NCBI RefSeq assembly: GCF_019656455.1
Contig: NZ_BPMK01000002.1
Coordinates: 301,492-365,491, forward strand
Length of the DNA stretch: 64,000 bases
Source: Noviherbaspirillum aridicola
GTDB taxonomy: Bacteria; Pseudomonadota; Gammaproteobacteria; Burkholderiales; Burkholderiaceae_D
Direction of reading: 5' to 3'
Both the position numbers and the translations under genes were made by a program. Within the stretch, counting starts at the first letter, position 1. Each line of letters opens with the position of its first letter. The notes beneath the pieces were generated by a model, which saw only the letters and a program-made list of their open reading frames with translations, was not told where the DNA came from and searched no databases. Of the stretch, positions 58,522-64,000 are shown piece after piece.

Positions 58522-61500
58522 ACCTGTCCGCACCCTTCGTCCGGCGTCCCGTCGCGACCGTCCTGCTGACCCTCTGGCTTGCGTTGGCCGGCATTGCCGC
58601 GTTCTTCGTCCTGCCGGTGTCGCCTCTTCCGCAGGTCGATTACCCGACCATCTCGGTCAGCGCCTCGCTGCCGGGCGCCAGCCCGGACACGATGGCAAGC
58701 AGCGTCGCCACGCCGCTCGAGCGCCGTCTCGGCGTCATCGCCGGGGTCAACGAAATGACCTCCAACAGCGGCAACGGATCGGCGCGCATCACCCTGCAGT
58801 TCGATCTCAATCGCAAGATCGACTCCGCCGCGCGGGAAGTGCAGGCGGCAATCAACGCCGCCCGCGCCGATCTGCCGGCCACGCTGCGCAGCAATCCGAC
58901 CTATCGCAAGGTCAATCCCGCCGATTCTCCGGTCATCATCCTCGCGCTCACTTCCCGCACCCGATCGCCCGGGCAGATCTACGACGAAGTCTCCAACCTC
59001 ATCCAGCAGAAGCTGGCGCAGGTGCCGGGCGTGGGCGACGTCGAGATCGGTGGCGGGTCATTGCCGGCGGTCCGCGTGGAGCTGATTCCCTTCGCACTCA
59101 ACCGCTACGGCGTGAGTATGGAAGACGTGCGCGCCGCCCTGCAGGCGAGCACCGCCAACCGTCCCAAGGGTGCAATCGAGGCCGAAGGTCGTCGCCTGCA
59201 GATCTACAGCCAGGCGGGCAAGGGCAACAAGACCGCGGCCGATTACCGCGGTCTCGTGGTCGCATGGCGCAATGGAGCGGCGGTGCGGCTGCAAGACATC
59301 GCCGAAGTTATCGACAGTGTCGAAGAAAGCCGCACCGTGGGTCTTTTCAACGGCCAGCCCGCCGTGATCGTGCTGGTGACCCAGCAGCCCGGCGCCAATG
59401 TCATCGAAACCGTCGACGGCGTGCGCGCGCTGTTGCCCGAACTGCAGGCCCTGCTGCCCCAGGACGTGCGGCTGCAGGTCGCCTCCGACCGGACCAGCTC
59501 CATCCGCAACTCGCTGGAAGAAATCGAATTCACGCTGCTGCTCTCCATCGTGCTGGTGGTGCTGGTCGTCAGCGCCTTCCTGCGCAGCTTGCGCGCCACC
59601 GTGATACCGGCGGTCGCCACCGTGGTCTCGCTGCTGGCGACTTTCGGTGTCATGTATCTGCTGGGCTTTTCGCTCAACAACCTGAGCCTGATGGCGCTGA
59701 CGGTGGCCACCGGTTTCGTCGTCGACGACGCCATCGTCGTGCTCGAAAACACGGCCCGCCACATCGAACAGGGCATGGACCGTTTCAAGGCCGCACTGCT
59801 CGGCGCGCGAGAGGTCGGCTTCACCGTGCTGTCGATCAGCCTGTCGCTGGTCGCGGTGTTCATTCCGCTGCTGTTCATGGGCGGCCAGCTCGGACGCCTG
59901 TTCCGTGAGTTTGCCGTCACGCTGTCGGCCGCGGTGCTGATCTCGATGCTGATTTCACTGACCACGACGCCGATGATGTGCGCGTGGCTCCTCAAGCCGG
60001 GCAAGCCGGAGCGTGCGCCGGGCAGGATTTCATCGTTCTTTGCGCGCGGCTTCGACCGCATGCATCACGCCTACGCGCACAGCCTCGACTGGGCGCTGGC
60101 GCACCGCGCGATGGTGATGGCCATCCTGGCCGCCGTCATCGGACTTAATGTGTGGCTGTTCATGGCCGCGCCAAAAGGCTTCTTCCCCCAGCAGGATACC
60201 GGGCAGATCAACGGCTTTCTGCGTGCCGATCGCAGCATCTCCTTCCAGGCCATGCAGGGCAAGCTGCAGCAGCTGGTGGACATCATCCGGCGCGATCCTG
60301 CAGTCGATACCGTGGTTGGCTTCACCGGCGGGCGGCGCGCCGGCGGCGGCTTCATGTTCATCAACCTCAAGCCCAGGGCGGAACGGGACGAGGGCGGCCA
60401 AGCGGTGATCGCGCGGCTGAGGCCGCAACTGGCGCAGGTCACCGGCCTCTCGGTGTTCCTGAACACCGTGCAAGACCTTCGGATGGGCGCCCGCCAGTCG
60501 AGCTCGACCTACCAGTACACGCTCAAGAGCGACAGCAGCGCCGACCTCAAGCTCTGGGCCGTGAGGCTGGCCGACGCCCTGAAGCGCCAGCCGGCACTGG
60601 TCGATGTCGATACCGACCAGCAGGAGAATGGCGTCGAGACCTATGTCAGGATCGACCGCGACGCCGCCGCCCGGCTCGGCATCAGCTCCCGCGACGTCGA
60701 CAACGCGCTCTACAACGCCTTCGGACAGCGGCAGGTGGCCACCATCTACGATGAGCTCAACCAGTACAGCGTCATCATGGAAGTGGCGCCGCGCTACGCC
60801 AACAGCCCGGAGGCGCTCAAGGATATCCATGTCCCGGTGCGCGCCGCCCCCGCCGCAGGGACATCTGCCGCCGGCACCACCGTCAATCCCGCGCTGCGCG
60901 ATCCATCCAGCGGCCAGGCGCTCAACACCACGGCCAGCACCATGGTGCCGCTCTCCGCGTTCGCCAGCTTCAGCGAGCGCCCGGCGCCTGCCTCGGTATT
61001 CCATGAAGATGCGGAATTGGCGACCACGGTCTCCTTCAACCTCGCGCCCGGCAGCACCCTGGGCGACGCCGAGAACGCGCTGCGTGCGGCGGAAGCGGAG
61101 ATCGGCATGCCGACCAGCGTACGCGGCAGTTTTGAAGGCACCGCCCGCAGCTTCCAGGAATCGCAGAACCAGCAGCCGCTGCTGATCGCCGCCGCCCTTG
61201 TCGTGATCTACATCGTGCTCGGCATACTCTACGAAAGCCTCGTGCATCCGATCACCGTGCTGTCCACGCTACCCTCCGCGGGCGTGGGCGCGGTGCTTGC
61301 GCTGATGTTGTTCAAGATGGAGTTCTCGGTGATCGCGCTGATCGGCGTGTTCCTGCTGATAGGCATAGTCAAGAAGAACGCCATCCTGATCATCGACTTC
61401 GCGCTCGAAGCCGAACGCGCGCGCGGACTTTCCTCCCTCGCCGCCGTGCGCGAGGCCTGCCTGCTGCGCTTCCGTCCCATCCTGATGACCACGCTCGCCG

Positions 61501-61715
61501 CCGCCCTCGGCGCCTTGCCGCTCGCCATCGGTTTCGGTGAAGGCTCGGAGCTGCGCCGGCCTCTCGGCGTCGCCATCATCGGCGGACTGATCGCCAGCCA
61601 GTTGCTGACACTGCTCACCACGCCGGTTGTTTATCTCATGCTCGACAAGCTGCGCCGCCGCACCGCGAACGAGCGTGCGCTTGCGCGCGACGAGGGCTCC
61701 GTTTCCTCTGCCTGA
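58518..61715 (+). CDS. mdtC: RND multidrug efflux pump subunit, MdtC type
   Basis: The 1065-residue partner RND protein starts at a GTG inside the mdtB stop (GTGA). It has [19 protein letters not shown], the TM4 Asp pair ([15 protein letters not shown]), [15 protein letters not shown] and TM10 [16 protein letters not shown] ~30-residue Ala/Thr/Gly-rich insertion in the second periplasmic loop (about residues 775-805, [16 protein letters not shown]) makes it longer than the enteric protein. Start-stop overlap suggests stoichiometric synthesis with MdtB. Confidence 0.93.
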   Translation: MNLSAPFVRRPVATVLLTLWLALAGIAAFFVLPVSPLPQVDYPTISVSASLPGASPDTMASSVATPLERRLGVIAGVNEMTSNSGNGSARITLQFDLNRKIDSAAREVQAAINAARADLPATLRSNPTYRKVNPADSPVIILALTSRTRSPGQIYDEVSNLIQQKLAQVPGVGDVEIGGGSLPAVRVELIPFALNRYGVSMEDVRAALQASTANRPKGAIEAEGRRLQIYSQAGKGNKTAADYRGLVVAWRNGAAVRLQDIAEVIDSVEESRTVGLFNGQPAVIVLVTQQPGANVIETVDGVRALLPELQALLPQDVRLQVASDRTSSIRNSLEEIEFTLLLSIVLVVLVVSAFLRSLRATVIPAVATVVSLLATFGVMYLLGFSLNNLSLMALTVATGFVVDDAIVVLENTARHIEQGMDRFKAALLGAREVGFTVLSISLSLVAVFIPLLFMGGQLGRLFREFAVTLSAAVLISMLISLTTTPMMCAWLLKPGKPERAPGRISSFFARGFDRMHHAYAHSLDWALAHRAMVMAILAAVIGLNVWLFMAAPKGFFPQQDTGQINGFLRADRSISFQAMQGKLQQLVDIIRRDPAVDTVVGFTGGRRAGGGFMFINLKPRAERDEGGQAVIARLRPQLAQVTGLSVFLNTVQDLRMGARQSSSTYQYTLKSDSSADLKLWAVRLADALKRQPALVDVDTDQQENGVETYVRIDRDAAARLGISSRDVDNALYNAFGQRQVATIYDELNQYSVIMEVAPRYANSPEALKDIHVPVRAAPAAGTSAAGTTVNPALRDPSSGQALNTTASTMVPLSAFASFSERPAPASVFHEDAELATTVSFNLAPGSTLGDAENALRAAEAEIGMPTSVRGSFEGTARSFQESQNQQPLLIAAALVVIYIVLGILYESLVHPITVLSTLPSAGVGAVLALMLFKMEFSVIALIGVFLLIGIVKKNAILIIDFALEAERARGLSSLAAVREACLLRFRPILMTTLAAALGALPLAIGFGEGSELRRPLGVAIIGGLIASQLLTLLTTPVVYLMLDKLRRRTANERALARDEGSVSSA

Positions 61716-61725
61716 TGAAAGCCGA

Positions 61726-63144
61726 ATGATCCGAATGACACGAACCATCCCAGTTTTCCTGCTCAGCACCGTGCTTGCGGGTTGTGCGCTGGCGCCCGCT
61801 TATGAACCGCCGCCCCAGCCCATGCCGGCTCAATTCAAGGCAGCGCCCGGATGGGTGCCCGCGGCCGACGCGGGGCAGGTGGAGCGGGGCGCGTGGTGGA
61901 ATGTGTTCGGCGACGGTGTGCTGAATCAGCTCATTGCACGCGTCGAAGTGTCGAATCAGAACGTGGCTGCTGCCGCCGCCGCCTACGATCAGGCGCGCGC
62001 CGCTGTGCGCCAGCAGCGGTCGGGCCTGTTTCCGCTGGTGACGCTCGACGGCGATGCCGGCCGCTCCGGAGGAAGCCGCGGCGGCGGTGCAAGTGTGACG
62101 TCGGGCAGCGCGTCTTCCTACCAGGTGGGCATAGGCGCCAGCTGGGAGCCCGACGTCTGGGGCAGGCTGCGCGCCGGGGTCAGCAGCGCGGGCGCCAGCG
62201 CCGAAGCGAGCGCGGCCGACCTCGCCGCGGCGCGGCTGGCGGCGCAGGGAGAGCTTGCTGCGAATTACTTCGGCGTACGCCTTGCCGATCTTCAGATTCG
62301 CCTGCTGCGCGACACCATCGCCGGTTACGAGCGCGTACTGCAGATCGCGCGCAATCGCTATGAAGCCGGCATTGCCCCCCGCACGGATGTGCTCCAGGCA
62401 GAGACCCAGCTGGCCAATGCCCGCGCGGATGAAGCAGGGCTGACGCGCGAGCGTGCTCAGCGCGAACATGCGATCGCGGTCCTGACAGGCCAGGCCCCGG
62501 CCGCCTTCTCTCTGCCGATGGCCGACTATGCGCCCCAGGTGCCGCCGGTGCCCGCAATCCTGCCGTCGACACTGTTGCTCCGGCGTCCGGACATCGCCGC
62601 TGCCGAGCGCCGGGTTGCCGCGGCCAACGAGCAGATCGGCATTGCCCGCAGCGGATACTTCCCGAGTTTCGGTCTCAGCGCTTCCTACGGCACGGCCGCC
62701 GGCAGCGTGAGCAATCTGTTCAGCGCCTCGTCCACACTCTGGTCGTTCGGCGTCTCCGCTGCCCAGGCCCTGTTCGACGCCGGCGCCACGAAAGCAAATG
62801 TGGACGCGGCCAGAGCCGCTCACGCGCAGGCCGCCGCCCGTTATCGTCAGACCGTGCTTGCAGCCCTGCAGGACGTAGAGGACCAGCTCACCGCTTCCCA
62901 GGTTCTCGCGCAGCAACTCCAATACCGGCAGCAAGCGTCAGCCGCCGCCGATCTGAACGAGCAGCAGATGCTCAACCGCTACCGCGCCGGCCAGGTCGGA
63001 TATACCGAAGTGGTGACCGCACAGGCCACCGCCCTCAATGCCCGCCGTGCACTCGCGCAGGCCCAGACCGACCGCCAGACTGCCGCGGTCGCGCTGATCC
63101 AGGCCATTGGCGGCGGCTGGACGAGCGGCGGCGATTCCCCTTGA
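61726..63144 (+). CDS. RND outer-membrane factor lipoprotein, NodT/OprM family
   Basis: TolC-like channel that completes the efflux complex. The 472-residue protein has a lipoprotein signal with LAGC (Cys20), then the two repeated OEP domains; seen are WWNVFGDGVLNQLI, EPDVWGRLRAGV, YEAGIAPRTDVLQAETQLA, RRPDIAAAERRVAAANEQIG and the closing YRAGQVGYTEVVTAQ. The start at 61726 is ten bases after the mdtC stop; ATG 61735 would still keep the lipobox. Enteric mdtABC operons lack their own channel and use TolC, so this four-gene layout is more like the beta-proteobacterial form. Confidence 0.92.
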   Translation: MIRMTRTIPVFLLSTVLAGCALAPAYEPPPQPMPAQFKAAPGWVPAADAGQVERGAWWNVFGDGVLNQLIARVEVSNQNVAAAAAAYDQARAAVRQQRSGLFPLVTLDGDAGRSGGSRGGGASVTSGSASSYQVGIGASWEPDVWGRLRAGVSSAGASAEASAADLAAARLAAQGELAANYFGVRLADLQIRLLRDTIAGYERVLQIARNRYEAGIAPRTDVLQAETQLANARADEAGLTRERAQREHAIAVLTGQAPAAFSLPMADYAPQVPPVPAILPSTLLLRRPDIAAAERRVAAANEQIGIARSGYFPSFGLSASYGTAAGSVSNLFSASSTLWSFGVSAAQALFDAGATKANVDAARAAHAQAAARYRQTVLAALQDVEDQLTASQVLAQQLQYRQQASAAADLNEQQMLNRYRAGQVGYTEVVTAQATALNARRALAQAQTDRQTAAVALIQAIGGGWTSGGDSP

Positions 63145-63216
63145 AAATTGGCAAATGAGCCGCCGGCCGGAACATCGCCCCGGTCCGGCACTCATACGAT
63201 TTTTCAGGAGACAAAC

Positions 63217-63402
63217 ATGAGCGGATCAACACCTGCAAATCAGTCACCGGCAGATGCAGCCGGACCACATCCTGTGCGTACGGAAAAAGACGTCATCTCT
63301 ACTGAAGACATCGGACTGCCGACCGGGGTGCAGCCCGAGGAGTTGCCCGGGAAGCTCGATGAGATTCGTCCCGAACAGGACAAGGTTGAACGAAAGCATT
63401 GA
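63217..63402 (+). CDS. Small hydrophilic hypothetical protein
   Basis: A 61-residue, acidic, Pro-rich and probably disordered protein (VRTEKDVISTEDIGLPTGVQ in its middle) of no family I recognise. A clear CAGGAG six bases before the ATG supports translation. It lies between the efflux operon and the rRNA promoter, 72 bases after the outer-membrane-factor stop. Confidence 0.55.
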   Translation: MSGSTPANQSPADAAGPHPVRTEKDVISTEDIGLPTGVQPEELPGKLDEIRPEQDKVERKH

Positions 63403-63411
63403 TGCTACAAC

Positions 63412-63431
63412 ACGCCGGCGCGTGCCGGCGT
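63412..63431 (+). terminator. Possible terminator upstream of the rRNA operon
   Basis: An 8-bp GC stem (ACGCCGGC and GCCGGCGT around GCGT) nine bases after the small gene's stop, with a loose T-rich stretch starting about six bases later. It would shield the rRNA promoter from readthrough. Confidence 0.5.
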
Positions 63432-63516
63432 GAACAGTTTGTCTTTTCATTTTCCCCACTCCTCACGCGCGCTCCGCACTCCCAAAAAGAAAAACGAATT
63501 TTTTTTGCGCGGGCAC

Positions 63517-63545
63517 TTGCACAAGGTCTTTGTCTTCGCTATAGT
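63517..63545 (+). promoter_or_regulatory. rRNA operon promoter with AT-rich UP region
   Basis: TTGCAC (63517-63522) and TATAGT (63540-63545) are separated by 17 bases and followed by a GC-rich discriminator (TCGCCTCCCG), as expected for stringently controlled rRNA promoters. An A/T-rich run at 63484-63505 lies upstream and could act as an UP element. The start would be near 63552, giving a ~330-base leader. The gene-free stretch 63403-63884 contains this promoter and the leader. Confidence 0.75.
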
Positions 63546-63695
63546 TCGCCTCCCGTCGCGCAGCACGACAAACAAACGAGCCGAAACGCTCGGTGCGTGA
63601 AGCGCGAAAAGTGCGAAGGAAGTCCTTGATTTCCATAGCGCGGACCACAGATAGGGATGGTCAGCGGACGAACACGACGCTTCGTCGGCAAGCAG

Positions 63696-63705
63696 ATCTT
63701 TAACA
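63696..63705 (+). promoter_or_regulatory. rRNA leader boxA-like antitermination element
   Basis: ATCTTTAACA resembles the boxA element (consensus ending CTTTAACA) bound by NusB/NusE and lies ~180 bases before 16S, followed by the ACAGCCGATAAGTGTGGG-like leader typical of beta-proteobacterial rrn operons. It would let RNA polymerase resist Rho. Confidence 0.65.
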
Positions 63706-63884
63706 AGTAACAGCCGATAAGTGTGGGTACTTGGTACGGTGCGTAGGCGAGCAATCGTCGAAGCTAAAAAGTAATCAAGTGCTCGCACAAAATATAGGTA
63801 GGAATCGCAAGAGAACTACCTGTCAGTATTTTGAGTGAGCGACGGTTCTACGGAACCTGCCCGAGAGGGCACAAAACAGGTATT

Positions 63885-64000
63885 GAACTGAAGAGTTTGA
63901 TCCTGGCTCAGATTGAACGCTGGCGGCATGCCTTACACATGCAAGTCGAACGGCAGCGCGGGAGCAATCCTGGCGGCGAGTGGCGAACGGGTGAGTAACA
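63885..64000 (+). rRNA. rrs: 16S ribosomal RNA, 5' end (truncated by window edge)
   Basis: The universal 5' segment AGAGTTTGATCCTGGCTCAG is followed by ATTGAACGCTGGCGGCATGC and CTTACACATGCAAGTCGAAC, which is standard for Betaproteobacteria. Aligning GAAGAGTTTG with E. coli positions 6-15 places the mature 5' end at about 63885. Only ~116 bases are in the window. Confidence 0.98.

Noticed and set aside
56116..58533. An 805-codon minus-strand frame opposite mdtB
   Set aside because: Low-complexity Arg/His/Asp/Gln-rich product, exactly antisense to conserved RND codons; an artefact of GC-rich third positions.

Overview
The window reads as a chromosomal core segment of a high-GC betaproteobacterium, order Burkholderiales and most likely family Oxalobacteraceae (Herbaspirillum/Noviherbaspirillum-like). 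The evidence is the start of a 16S rRNA gene at the right edge, the typical gene orders (cysTWA-cysB; ribF-ileS-lspA-coaBC-dut; glnA-DUF4124-ntrB-ntrC; Ste24 protease divergent from orn) and the codon bias. I see no phage, IS element, CRISPR array or tRNA. The only accessory-looking cassette is a Xre/RES toxin-antitoxin pair near 52.8-53.9 kb.

Layout. 1-3.5 kb: sulfate ABC import (cysT partial, cysW, cysA) and the LysR regulator cysB. 3.5-13.0 kb, all minus strand: a degenerate M48 lipoprotein, dut, coaBC, lspA, ileS, ribF, mtfA, a YidB-like gene and rsmE. 13.2-16.2 kb: tkt-gapA with a strong terminator. 16.3-19.8 kb, minus: a BamE-like lipid-free exported protein and glnE. 19.9-26.4 kb, plus: giant AsmA-like YhdP, a nitrilase-fold amidase and tldD. 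26.5-27.7 kb: a Phe/Tyr-rich leader peptide with a transcription attenuator, then the DAHP synthase gene. 27.8-36.6 kb: retropepsin, yajQ, murB, ppnP, argG, argF, a DUF2269 membrane protein, rsgA, phhB, Ste24 protease, orn. 36.7-40.6 kb: prfC, a hemerythrin-like gene behind an FNR-type promoter, and a membrane-anchored TAXI protein. 40.6-46.3 kb: a rhodanese, then glnA with NtrC sites and a sigma-54 promoter, a DUF4124 protein, ntrB and ntrC. 46.4-49.8 kb: cardiolipin synthase, DUF1289, a split chromate transporter, a small membrane protein and DUF3072. 49.8-53.9 kb: hybrid histidine kinase, SDR and the divergent TA pair. 54.1-63.1 kb: an MdtABC-type RND efflux operon with its own outer-membrane factor. 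63.4-64 kb: rRNA promoter, leader and the first ~116 bases of 16S rRNA.

How the genes work together. Nitrogen control is unusually complete here: glutamine synthetase with its adenylylation tyrosine, its adenylyltransferase GlnE, the NtrB/NtrC pair, and the NtrC sites plus sigma-54 promoter that NtrC would act on. Arginine synthesis (argF-argG) and entry into the aromatic pathway (aroG with attenuator) add amino-acid control. The strongest non-routine signal is the aroG leader at 26514-26650, which has all four parts of a classical ribosome-mediated attenuator. Other points for a second look are an FNR-like class II promoter before an iron-ligand-poor hemerythrin-like protein, an M48 protein whose HExxH reads RExxH, a perfect 25-base palindrome at the TA promoter, and a terminator-like hairpin abutting the argF start codon.
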